Below, in pieces: positions 42,093 to 48,485 of a stretch of DNA of 51,612 bases (positions are counted from its first letter, which is position 1; each line of letters opens with the position of its first letter). The DNA is from a virus. Made by a program: the position numbers and the translations under genes. The stretch is from positions 1 through 51,612 of the IMG/VR virus record IMGVR_UViG_3300047320_000164; one strand, written 5' to 3'. The notes beneath the pieces are model-generated. The model was not told the DNA's origin. It did not search any database and saw nothing but the letters and a program-made list of their open reading frames with translations.

Positions 42093-42427
42093 GGATGCTC
42101 TCCGCGAACCAAGTTGCTCAAAAAGTCTTCGTACAGCGCCGCCTTCTCCGAGAGGACGTTGCGCACCGCATCGCCAATGTGGCGGTCACGAGCAGTAGAC
42201 AGAAAGTGAACCTGGATAGCCTCGGCTTCCGTGTCGCACACCATCAGCACGTTGGCGCGCAGCATGAAGGACTCGGTGCCGTCCAGGCGCTTGTAGTGGA
42301 CGCGCTTGCCGGCGATGCGGGTGACCTTACGTGGCTCGGAGTGCTGGCCGTATTGCAGGCTCGAAGGGCCGTGCACCCAATGGCCCGCACGGACTTCGGT
42401 TTCTTCAGTGGCGCGGATGATGGTCAT
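42089..42427 (-). CDS. early phage protein of unknown function
   Basis: 112 residues from the ATG at 42427. N-terminal half beta-rich (VTRIAGKRVHYKRLDGTESF), C-terminal half helical (IGDAVRNVLSEKAALYEDFL). No motif recognised. Confidence 0.55.
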   Translation of the reverse strand: MTIIRATEETEVRAGHWVHGPSSLQYGQHSEPRKVTRIAGKRVHYKRLDGTESFMLRANVLMVCDTEAEAIQVHFLSTARDRHIGDAVRNVLSEKAALYEDFLSNLVRGEHP

Positions 42428-43119
42428 GCTGCCACCTCCACCGGCTGGCCCTTGAAAAGGTCGTACTGCTCGATGCTCCATGCCAGCGCGTAGCAACACC
42501 AGACGATGCTGTGCGTATATTCGGTGAAGTCGTGCTCGAACAGATCATCGAACTGCCAGCCGCGCCGCTGGGTGTCGCCAGCGTCGACGTGATGAAAGTC
42601 ATAGGCCGCACAAGTGGCTCGGTATTCGCCATCCTCCAGCGCGCCCAATACCTCGTCATCAACCGCCTCCCACAGCTCACGTCGGCCGTCCTTGTCGAGC
42701 GCCCCACTCTCCTTGGCGTCACGGATCCACTGCAGGCGGTACCCGTTGATGACACGCTTGAACTTTTTCTCGTTGAACTCCTTCACCTTGCCGCCGCCCC
42801 TGTTGCCGTCCACCGCTATCAGCTTCTCGGTCCAGTAGCTCAAGTTGATGCTCAAGGCGCGGCCCTTGCTCGCGTTGTACTCGCGATCCTGGCGGAAGAA
42901 CTCGAACATGTCGGTGGTGCGCTGGAACACGTACGTGCCCATGTCGCCGGTGTAGCAAAGGATGCCAGGCCACGTGATCAGGTCGAAGTGGTAGCAGCTG
43001 GTGTCTGGGCGCTTGAAGCGAATGTGGCGACTTACACCGTCATCGCGCAGCACAATCAGCTTGTGGTCGGCCACGTCCCGCAGGAACGATGCCTCGTTCA
43101 GTTGATATGCCCGGCTCAT
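42424..43119 (-). CDS. conserved early phage protein of unknown function
   Basis: 231 residues. LRDDGVSRHIRFKRPDTSCY, FDLITWPGILCYTGDMGTYV, FQRTTDMFEFFR and YALAWSIEQYDLFKG form a pattern found in many phages of Proteobacteria. Position in the early operon suggests takeover or DNA-metabolism role, but none is known. ATGA coupling with both neighbours. Confidence 0.7.
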   Translation of the reverse strand: MSRAYQLNEASFLRDVADHKLIVLRDDGVSRHIRFKRPDTSCYHFDLITWPGILCYTGDMGTYVFQRTTDMFEFFRQDREYNASKGRALSINLSYWTEKLIAVDGNRGGGKVKEFNEKKFKRVINGYRLQWIRDAKESGALDKDGRRELWEAVDDEVLGALEDGEYRATCAAYDFHHVDAGDTQRRGWQFDDLFEHDFTEYTHSIVWCCYALAWSIEQYDLFKGQPVEVAA

Positions 43120-43427
43120 GCCATCACCTTGATGGTGAGGCGCTTGATCAGCTGGGCATATTCGCGCTCGACCACTTCGCGGCCGTCTTGGCGCCGCAGC
43201 AGCTCGTGGCGCTGGCACAGTAGCACCTTGCCGTCCTTGGCGCGGACCTCGTAGAAACTGCGATAACGGAAGCCTTTCTGAGCGGTGTCATCGTCAACCA
43301 TTTTGAACACCGGCGAGCCAACAACCTGGACGTCCTGCCCGTCGTATTCCAGTGCGATGCCGTCGCAGCACGACAGGTCATTTACGGCAGTGACGATCTC
43401 GCCGATTTCGAGGGGTTTGATATTCAT
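43116..43427 (-). CDS. small early phage protein
   Basis: 103 residues. IGEIVTAVNDLSCCDGIALE and FRYRSFYEVRAKDGKVLLCQ suggest a beta-rich fold. Two adjacent cysteines. Not recognised. Confidence 0.55.
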   Translation of the reverse strand: MNIKPLEIGEIVTAVNDLSCCDGIALEYDGQDVQVVGSPVFKMVDDDTAQKGFRYRSFYEVRAKDGKVLLCQRHELLRRQDGREVVEREYAQLIKRLTIKVMA

Positions 43428-43795
43428 ACCACCTCCGCTTGCGAACGAGCAAAACACAGCAGGTGCTCAAGGGTGGTGCGGTGGAAGGCTTGAGCCTCGC
43501 CGGCCCAGTGGCGGATGGTGACTTGGATCGGTTCAAAGGACCCGCCAGCCTCGCGGTCCCCTAGTTCGCCCACGGTCCAGATCTGGCTCAGCGTACTTGG
43601 TGAACTAAATGCGCAGGCGCGGTGGACCTCTTTCTTGGCGCGTAGTGCCTGCAGGTGCACGACGGCGGATGCCTCATCGATCTCGAACTCCCGGCAAAGG
43701 TCCGAAAGGCTCACTTGCGTGTAAGCCCGGATGTGGTCCAGGATGTTCGCACGGACTATGGCGTCGCGTTCCCTCTTGAGTTTGGGGGTATTCAT
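43424..43795 (-). CDS. winged-helix DNA-binding protein
   Basis: 123 residues. IRAYTQVSLSDLCREFEIDE then ASAVVHLQALRAKKEVHR is a winged helix-turn-helix with wing strand HRACAF. The second half has no known motif. Likely regulator or DNA-binding accessory of the early operon. Confidence 0.6.
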   Translation of the reverse strand: MNTPKLKRERDAIVRANILDHIRAYTQVSLSDLCREFEIDEASAVVHLQALRAKKEVHRACAFSSPSTLSQIWTVGELGDREAGGSFEPIQVTIRHWAGEAQAFHRTTLEHLLCFARSQAEVV

Positions 43796-43887
43796 GGCGC
43801 CACTCCCCGCGCCGGTTTAGGCTGAGGTGGTGCTTTGGTAGGCACACGGTCTTTTGCGCGGCGCGCAGGCATGCGAAGGTAACCCAT
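43792..43887 (-). CDS. 31-residue basic peptide
   Basis: MGYLRMPARRAKDRVPTKA then PPQPKPARGVAP; basic and Pro-rich. GGAG six bases before the ATG at 43887 favours it over the ATG at 43899. Its stop overlaps the start of the winged-helix gene (ATGA). Could be a coupling leader rather than a functional protein. Confidence 0.45.
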   Translation of the reverse strand: MGYLRMPARRAKDRVPTKAPPQPKPARGVAP

Positions 43888-43927
43888 GATGATCTCCATG
43901 GCTTCTCGAACGGTTTATGGGGAGGCG

Positions 43928-44260
43928 TCAGGCTTGGTAGGACACGCGAGCCCGGGCGAACTCGTAGAGCAGTATGGTCAGCACCGATATGATTACTGCC
44001 ACGTTGTTGCCATTTGCCAGAAGGCCCAGGAGGATCAGGGCCTCGGCGCAGAATCGTAGGCTCGCCATTGCCGTCGAGCGCGGCTGATACCACGCGGTAT
44101 CCATCGCAAATGCGACGACGATCATGGCCAGGCTACGGAGAATGATCAATGCAGGGAATGCGGCTTGCGCGTAGGCGTCGCCTTGGCGAGCGATATGGAA
44201 GATCCAGGCTATTGCCGCGTAAAACACGAACCAGTGCAGCGAGTTGGTGACCGATTTCAT
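43928..44260 (-). CDS. integral membrane protein
   Basis: 110 residues, three to four hydrophobic segments (WFVFYAAIAWIFHIA, AFPALIILRSLAMIVVAFAM, ALILLGLLANGNNVAVIISV). No family recognised. Small membrane proteins in early regions are often exclusion or anti-defence factors, but nothing in the sequence proves this. Confidence 0.6.
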   Translation of the reverse strand: MKSVTNSLHWFVFYAAIAWIFHIARQGDAYAQAAFPALIILRSLAMIVVAFAMDTAWYQPRSTAMASLRFCAEALILLGLLANGNNVAVIISVLTILLYEFARARVSYQA

Positions 44261-44290
44261 GATAGACCCCCGAAAAATTCAGGAACAGCA

Positions 44291-44305
44291 CCCTCCTACG
44301 GAGGG
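44291..44305 (-). other. hairpin behind variable-region gene B
   Basis: CCCTCC, loop GTA, GGAGGG on the minus strand, 27 bases after the end of the variable cassette of the 44321-44773 gene. No T-run. Retroelement variable regions of the BPP-1 type also have a hairpin downstream of the variable repeat, so it may be more than a terminator remnant. Confidence 0.45.
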
Positions 44306-44320
44306 AAAAGTACTAAAGGG

Positions 44321-44773
44321 TTAAAGGGGCGATCTGCGAACGGCCCGCGCGCGGTACTGATCCGACTTGAGGTTGCAGTACTGGTCGCCACCGTTGAAGC
44401 CCTGCATCCAAGCGAAGTCAGGGGTGCCCGCGTGCTGCTCGCGGGACCAGTGGTAGCAGGGCTCAAACTCGCTTTTCAGGTTGGCATACAACAAGCTCTG
44501 CTCGCAGCAATCGGGCAAATCGCCGCCCAGCGCCAGCGCCCAGGCCACAGCATCGTCCCAGTTGGATTCGGTCGAGCCGGGCAGAAGCACGACATGGTGG
44601 CTGGGCGTACCGTCAGACTTCAGGACCAGGCCGGCGTAGCGCTCTCCCTCGCGCAGCTCGATCTTCATGGATGGGATTTCAACTACCAGCGCCGCGGCGG
44701 CGAGCGCGTCTACGCGGGCATTGAGCTCAGCGATGCTGGCTTTGATGCTCTTGATTTCGGACAGGTCGGACAT
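44321..44773 (-). CDS. DUF1566/C-type-lectin-like variable protein B
   Basis: 150 residues. N-terminus is a coiled coil (LSEIKSIKASIAELNARVDA), followed by a domain with GERYAGLVLKSDGTPSHHVV, NWDDAVAWALALGGDLP and a lectin-fold-like end HWSREQHAGTPDFAWMQGF, QYRARAVRR. The last 40 residues are nearly identical in DNA to those of the plus-strand gene 48486-49118, while the rest differs. This is the pattern of a target protein of a diversity-generating retroelement. Where the protein acts is unknown; no signal peptide. Confidence 0.7.
   Translation of the reverse strand: MSDLSEIKSIKASIAELNARVDALAAAALVVEIPSMKIELREGERYAGLVLKSDGTPSHHVVLLPGSTESNWDDAVAWALALGGDLPDCCEQSLLYANLKSEFEPCYHWSREQHAGTPDFAWMQGFNGGDQYCNLKSDQYRARAVRRSPL
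44332..44449 (-). repeat. 118-bp variable-region-like cassette, copy B
   Basis: Aligns without gaps to 48987-49104. 39 codons plus one base: 26 codons identical at all three bases, 13 different with nearly all differences in positions 1 and 2. Ends with an identical 14-nt G/C-only run (44341-44354) and a shared TTCGCAGAT. Confidence 0.85.
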
Positions 44774-44827
44774 GTTCTCTCCAGTATTTTTTATAGGTGG
44801 CGGCCGAAGCCGCCGTTGTCGAATCCG

Positions 44828-45019
44828 TCAGAGCTTGTCGATGGCTTCACGCAGAGCCTGGCGGGCGCGGTATTCCTTGATGCTGTCCGTCGAACTCTTT
44901 GTTGCGGCGTGAGACTTGTCCGCCTCACGCCACTTCTTAGCCAATGCGATCACTCTGTCTTCGGGAGAGGCCCCCAAGGGGTCTAAGGGCTGGCTCCCGT
45001 TGCCTCGCGATTGGTGCAT
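44828..45019 (-). CDS. small early phage protein
   Basis: 63 residues from an ATG at 45019 with GGGGA six bases upstream; a GTG at 45049 is possible. Helical C-terminal half (EDRVIALAKKWREADKSHAA, YRARQALREAIDKL). No family recognised. Confidence 0.5.
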   Translation of the reverse strand: MHQSRGNGSQPLDPLGASPEDRVIALAKKWREADKSHAATKSSTDSIKEYRARQALREAIDKL

Positions 45020-45118
45020 AGGCATTCCCCAGTTTTCTAAATTGCTCACTATTCAGTGAGCTCGCTTTGCTTCCAGATCAGCCGGCGTTCAACCGACAGC
45101 CCTTCCAGGACAATCGAA

Positions 45119-45388
45119 TCAGGGCCGCAGGCGGGCCGGGGCGCTGCCGTAGTTCACACGACTACCGAAGTTCGGCAAGCTGAAAACTTGGCCCACTTTG
45201 GGACCTTCAACCCTGGCCGGCATTGGCTTACGATGTATTGCAACCCACTGCTTAACCAAGGTCCTCAAGGCGCTGCTATGTTTAAGTCCAACTTCCCGGC
45301 ACACATCACGGAAACTCAAAAACAAGTCCGGATCGAAGTACGCCTTGACCAGGATGTCGCTAACGCTGCTAGTGCTGCTGTTACTCAT
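45119..45388 (-). CDS. small regulator-like protein (RHH-like)
   Basis: 89 residues. VKAYFDPDLFLSFRDVCREV followed by GLKHSSALRTLVKQWVAIHR resembles a ribbon-helix-helix core. GGGAG lies upstream of the ATG. Second gene after Cro in the leftward operon, a place for early regulators. Confidence 0.55.
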   Translation of the reverse strand: MSNSSTSSVSDILVKAYFDPDLFLSFRDVCREVGLKHSSALRTLVKQWVAIHRKPMPARVEGPKVGQVFSLPNFGSRVNYGSAPARLRP

Positions 45389-45454
45389 AAATTTCTCCCG
45401 GTGAATCTGACTTCTGGCTTTCTAGTTGTGGTGCTACTTCTGCTGCAGCAGCCG

Positions 45455-45679
45455 CTAAGCCGCTTTGGTGTTACGAAGGTAGGACCAATCGACCTTGTCG
45501 TTCAACTGCTCGCACCGCACAACGCCGGCGCTGAACTTCTCGATCTCCGGGCACTTCTCCGCAGGCACCGAACCTCGCGTAATCCATTCGTACACTGAAA
45601 CCGCGCTTATGCCGAAGTGCTCGGCGATTTTGCCGGCCCCGCCCGCGTCGTCTATGGCTTGTTTCAGTTCAATGCTCAT
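45455..45679 (-). CDS. Cro-like YdaS/HTH repressor
   Basis: 74 residues. SIELKQAIDDAGGAGKIAEH, FGISAVSVYEWITRGSVPAE is a classic Cro/YdaS HTH, with the recognition helix at about 23-36, and a short tail WSYLRN. First gene of the leftward early operon, divergent from the CI-like gene. With the -10 at 45687-45692 transcription should start almost at the ATG, so the mRNA is probably leaderless; no ribosome-binding site is seen. Confidence 0.85.
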   Translation of the reverse strand: MSIELKQAIDDAGGAGKIAEHFGISAVSVYEWITRGSVPAEKCPEIEKFSAGVVRCEQLNDKVDWSYLRNTKAA

Positions 45680-45686
45680 ACGTTCA

Positions 45687-45715
45687 AGCTTAGGCTATGC
45701 CTAACTTTACGTCAA
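45687..45715 (-). promoter_or_regulatory. leftward early promoter (cro)
   Basis: TTGACG at 45710-45715, 17-bp spacer, TAAGCT at 45687-45692. Operator O1 covers most of the spacer. Start point predicted near 45680. Confidence 0.7.
45690..45704. promoter_or_regulatory. operator O1
   Basis: Perfect palindrome TTAGGC-TAT-GCCTAA. Lies in the spacer and -10 of the leftward promoter. Same motif at 45738 and 47946. Confidence 0.85.
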
Positions 45716-45734
45716 GGCCATGCGCAAGTATTTT
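45706..45734 (+). promoter_or_regulatory. promoter of the CI-like gene
   Basis: TTTACG at 45706-45711, 17-bp spacer, TATTTT at 45729-45734. Start near 45741, inside operator O2, leaving about 11 bases before the ATG. Overlaps the leftward promoter. Confidence 0.5.
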
Positions 45735-45737
45735 TTG

Positions 45738-45752
45738 TTAGGCTATACCTTA
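45738..45752. promoter_or_regulatory. operator O2
   Basis: TTAGGC-TAT-ACCTTA, a degenerate copy of O1 centred 48 bp away, ending at the first base of the CI-like start codon. A weaker site there would give autorepression. Confidence 0.7.
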
Positions 45753-46204
45753 TGAAATTTCCTGAAATCGTCCGCCGTGCGCGAAAAAAGAAGGGCTGGA
45801 GCCAGAGTGAGCTTGGCAAAGCATTGGGTATGGCAGATACAAACATCTCTGCATATGAGAACGGCAAGGGGATGCCTAGCCTGGAAAATGCGAGGGAGAT
45901 GGCGCAGATTTTCAGAATGACCACGTCCCAGCTTCTTGGGGAAACGCCCGTACCAACGCATCTTGTATTTATGTCGAAGGGCGAGTGCGAAGCTGCCGGC
46001 TACAGCTGGGAAGACCCCATACCTTGCGAGCCGCAGAAGCCTGTTGAGGTCAGGGGCTTGGAGCCTGGGCGCTTCATGATGCTTGTGAATCTAGAGGGGT
46101 GCGAGTTGCTGTCCGTACTTCACCAACTGGATAGCCGAGATCGACGCACCCTACTCGGGCTTGCTGACGAACTCCTTCGCGGAAGCGATGGCGCTGGAAA
46201 ATAA
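45752..46204 (+). CDS. CI-like HTH_3 repressor without peptidase domain
   Basis: 150 residues. HTH: MKFPEIVRRARKKKGWSQSE, LGKALGMADTNISAYENGKG, MPSLENAREMAQIFRMTTSQ. The C-terminal part (FMMLVNLEGCELLSVLHQLD, RTLLGLADELLRG) has no S24 Ser-Lys dyad and no Ala-Gly cleavage site, so RecA-stimulated self-cleavage like lambda CI is not expected. Divergent from cro with shared operators. It should maintain lysogeny by binding O1-O3. Confidence 0.85.
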   Translation: MKFPEIVRRARKKKGWSQSELGKALGMADTNISAYENGKGMPSLENAREMAQIFRMTTSQLLGETPVPTHLVFMSKGECEAAGYSWEDPIPCEPQKPVEVRGLEPGRFMMLVNLEGCELLSVLHQLDSRDRRTLLGLADELLRGSDGAGK

Positions 46205-46326
46205 GTTGGCGGCAAGTTGCGGACGGGATAATCTTTCGCCAGCCGCTCAAGAATGCGCAATGCGTCCTTTCGAGCCCGCTGATCCATTAGTTTGTATGCC
46301 GCAACAACTCGGGTTAGCTTCTTCAT
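46120..46326 (-). CDS. possible small gene convergent to the repressor
   Basis: 68 residues. The first 40 (MKKLTRVVAAYKLMDQRARK, DALRILERLAKDYPVRNLP) look like a real helical protein and cover the stretch behind the repressor gene; the rest overlaps the repressor C-terminus in antisense and is low complexity. No good ribosome site. Kept with low confidence because similar short proteins occur beside phage repressors. Confidence 0.4.
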   Translation of the reverse strand: MKKLTRVVAAYKLMDQRARKDALRILERLAKDYPVRNLPPTYFPAPSLPRRSSSASPSRVRRSRLSSW

Positions 46327-46468
46327 TGTCGTCAGTCAAATTGTTTGGGGTGCGAACAACTTTAATTTAACTATGAAAAGTTCATAACGCGAAAAAAGAG
46401 CGCCTTTTACCCTTCAGTTTGCGTCCCAAAACTCAATAATTCTCACCTTTCATAAGTGGAGTCACCCC

Positions 46469-47080
46469 ATGATGCCTTTGAAATGGGTCATCTCGAGTTC
46501 TGTTCTGGCGGCGCTGATTTGGGGAGCGCTGGGAGAGGGGCGTCATAGGGGAGTTGGTAGCGAACCAAACGTTTCGACAAGTGAGGATGTGGCGATTAGC
46601 CAGATCACGGATGCAATGGAGGCTCAGCTCCAAAAAGGGGAGCCCATCCAGGCGCCACGCATCGAGGTGCCGCATCTCTGGAATTACGAGTCGCGCGTGG
46701 ACCCGATGACTGGTAAAACGGTACGGCTCGCAACCATCGGGGCCAATAACGAGCCTCGATTTCCAGGCAGATACACCCCAACACTCACTATCCGACTGAA
46801 TCCCGACCTTAGCACTGACATTATGCTGCAGGTCAAACAAGGGCATTTCGTCTGCGGCGTCCACGGCTGCGCGATAGCAGTGCGATTTGATGATGGAGAG
46901 ATAATCACGCTCAGAGCTGAGCCGCCCTCGGACCACGCCACGGATGCGTTAATCCTGGTCCCAGGATCGAAGGTTTCCGTAAAATTAAGGGCCGCGAAAG
47001 TGATGCGCGTGGAAGCGACCCTCTTTCAACAGGGCAATCACATCATGACCTTCGACGTTGGTGGCCTTGAAATGAGATAG
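46469..47080 (+). CDS. exported phage/prophage protein of unknown function
   Basis: 203 residues. Hydrophobic N-terminus PLKWVISSSVLAALIWGAL acts as signal peptide or anchor. The folded part has WNYESRVDPMTGKTVRLATI, RYTPTLTIRLN, HFVCGVHGCAIAVRFDDGEI, with two cysteines placed for a disulfide. I know this pattern from many prophages as a conserved hypothetical. GGAG seven bases before the ATG. A lysogenic exclusion or envelope role is possible. Confidence 0.7.
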   Translation: MMPLKWVISSSVLAALIWGALGEGRHRGVGSEPNVSTSEDVAISQITDAMEAQLQKGEPIQAPRIEVPHLWNYESRVDPMTGKTVRLATIGANNEPRFPGRYTPTLTIRLNPDLSTDIMLQVKQGHFVCGVHGCAIAVRFDDGEIITLRAEPPSDHATDALILVPGSKVSVKLRAAKVMRVEATLFQQGNHIMTFDVGGLEMR

Positions 47081-47110
47081 GCCAATAGCCGCGCCGGCGA
47101 GCGCCACCTA

Positions 47111-47353
47111 GTGCGCGATCTGCCAGACCGGGTAATCCAGCCTGTTCCCTTGGCAACTTGTGAAAAGCTAGTTGAATGGATGAAACAATTGAATAGATTT
47201 CAGGTTGTTGAATTGGCTAAGATTAGTAGGCGAAACCGGCACGCTCTTGCCGACATGGGGAAACCATGGAACTGCTATTTTCTTGGCTCGGCCTTGCCGT
47301 ACTCACCGCCGTTGTCTCCACCGGCCGATCACGGCCAGGGAACGGCTGGATGA
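47111..47353 (+). CDS. doubtful small gene
   Basis: 80 residues from a GTG. The first 50 (QPVPLATCEKLVEWMKQLNR, VVELAKISRRNRHALADMGK) look protein-like; the remainder overlaps the membrane protein at 47266 in another frame. No clear ribosome site. Could be the decayed start of a gene. Confidence 0.3.
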   Translation: MRDLPDRVIQPVPLATCEKLVEWMKQLNRFQVVELAKISRRNRHALADMGKPWNCYFLGSALPYSPPLSPPADHGQGTAG

Positions 47354-47442
47354 TTGCCGGTGGCTACATTGCACTACTGATTCTTGCGGCGTGGGCACTG
47401 ATCCCGATTATGCGCAGCGCTCGAACGATAATTCCCTGGTGA
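47266..47442 (+). CDS. 58-residue membrane protein
   Basis: MELLFSWLGLAVLTAVVS then GWMIAGGYIALLILAAWALI and a short basic tail. Two membrane helices. GGGGA is five bases before the ATG. Located in the lysogeny region, so a superinfection-exclusion type role is possible but unproven. Confidence 0.65.
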   Translation: MELLFSWLGLAVLTAVVSTGRSRPGNGWMIAGGYIALLILAAWALIPIMRSARTIIPW

Positions 47443-47516
47443 TCTTGATTGCTGGCGCGCCACACCACAAGCGGCGCAATGGACTTGCCTCGCTCGGGCA
47501 AATCTATCATCCGCAC

Positions 47517-47741
47517 CTAGCCTGCCGCATCTAGTAATTTCCGCAGCATCCCCTTCATTTCGCGCAACTCGCGCTCCACAGCCTCCAGCCGCTCGTCGGT
47601 CGGCGATGCATCCAGCCTGGCCCGGATCTCGTCTGACCTGGTTCGGCCATGGTGGTCTGCGGCCGCATCCAGACGTTCCATCACATCCTTCGGAAGACGT
47701 AGCGTCATTGCCGAGTAGTCGCTTTTCTTAATTTTCGTCAT
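47517..47741 (-). CDS. Arc-like ribbon-helix-helix regulator
   Basis: 74 residues. SAMTLRLPKDVMERLDAAAD, HHGRTRSDEIRARLDAS is the Arc-family RHH, followed by a coiled-coil tail (LEAVERELREMKGMLRKLL). ATG at 47741 preferred over a TTG at 47756. Minus strand, divergent from the rightward early operon; may repress one of the early promoters. Confidence 0.75.
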   Translation of the reverse strand: MTKIKKSDYSAMTLRLPKDVMERLDAAADHHGRTRSDEIRARLDASPTDERLEAVERELREMKGMLRKLLDAAG

Positions 47742-47900
47742 CCGGCAATTGTGCAAGCCGCCACTTCGACGTTGCTGAATTTGGTATCAACTAGGTATCA
47801 ATGTCGGGCATACTTGTGAGCCACAGCGCCGCTTTCACTTTGCAAGTAAGTTGCACTACCCTCAAACCCACACCTCCACATCGATCAATTTTTCGCAACT

Positions 47901-47942
47901 AAGGCACTACTTGAAAATATATTCAGGCAGTGCCTTGTTTTT
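47901..47942 (+). terminator. rightward terminator before the second early promoter
   Basis: AAGGCACT and AGTGCCTT form an 8-bp stem around a 20-base loop with a small inner TGAA/TTCA pairing, followed by GTTTTTT. It insulates the rightward early operon from lysogenic transcription upstream. Confidence 0.7.
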
Positions 47943-47963
47943 AACCTAGGCTTAGCCTAATAT
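47935..47963 (+). promoter_or_regulatory. rightward early promoter with operator O3
   Basis: -35 TTGTTT at 47935-47940, 17-bp spacer, -10 TAATAT at 47958-47963. Operator O3 (CTAGGC-TTA-GCCTAA, 47946-47960) fills the spacer and enters the -10. It differs from O1 at one arm base and at the centre. It should be switched off by the CI-like repressor together with the leftward promoter. Confidence 0.75.
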
Positions 47964-47997
47964 TCAATCAAGGCAACGGCTAAGTAGGGAAACAGCC

Positions 47998-48345
47998 ATG
48001 AACTCCGCAAAACGCAACATCGAAATTCCAAAGCGCCCTACACCGGTAGCACTGCCTCTTCGGCTCGGCTTCTCCGATGGTAGTAATGCGCACATCGTCA
48101 CCGACGCAAATGGTGAGGCGATTGGATCCACCTTCGCGATCGTGCCGAATATGACGGTGGAGGACGTAAGGAAATTTGAGCCGACAGCACGGCGTGTGCG
48201 CGAGATTGAGTACATGCTGAATGCGATCAACGCATACGAGGCCCTGGTTGGCGCGTTGCTGGCCATTTACCTGTCGCCACCAAACAAGCGGATTGCCGAG
48301 ATTGTCAAGACCGGTTTGCTCGCCGCCGGTGAAATCAAGGAGTAG
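47998..48345 (+). CDS. first gene of the rightward early operon, unknown
   Basis: 115 residues. Basic start (MNSAKRNIEIPKRPTPVALP), then GSTFAIVPNMTVEDVRKFEP and helices to the end. No family recognised. Starts about 28 bases after the predicted start point of transcription. Confidence 0.6.
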   Translation: MNSAKRNIEIPKRPTPVALPLRLGFSDGSNAHIVTDANGEAIGSTFAIVPNMTVEDVRKFEPTARRVREIEYMLNAINAYEALVGALLAIYLSPPNKRIAEIVKTGLLAAGEIKE

Positions 48346-48349
48346 CACC

Positions 48350-48469
48350 ATGAACCGTAGCCGCATTTTCGTCGTAGTCGTGCTTGCCTTGGTGGCCTAC
48401 ACCGCCTGGACCATGCAGGAGGTCGTTACTGGCCCACTGCGCAGCGTGATTACGCAACTCACCTTATAA
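48350..48469 (+). CDS. 39-residue membrane protein
   Basis: MNRSRIFVVVVLALVAYTAW then a short periplasmic end. Single membrane helix. AAGGAG seven bases upstream of the ATG. Four bases after the previous gene. Unknown. Confidence 0.65.
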   Translation: MNRSRIFVVVVLALVAYTAWTMQEVVTGPLRSVITQLTL

Positions 48470-48485
48470 CGAATTGGAGAACACA

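Noticed and set aside
42511-43254. 247-residue plus-strand frame in the early region
   Set aside because: Antisense of two recognised genes with coupled starts; no motif.
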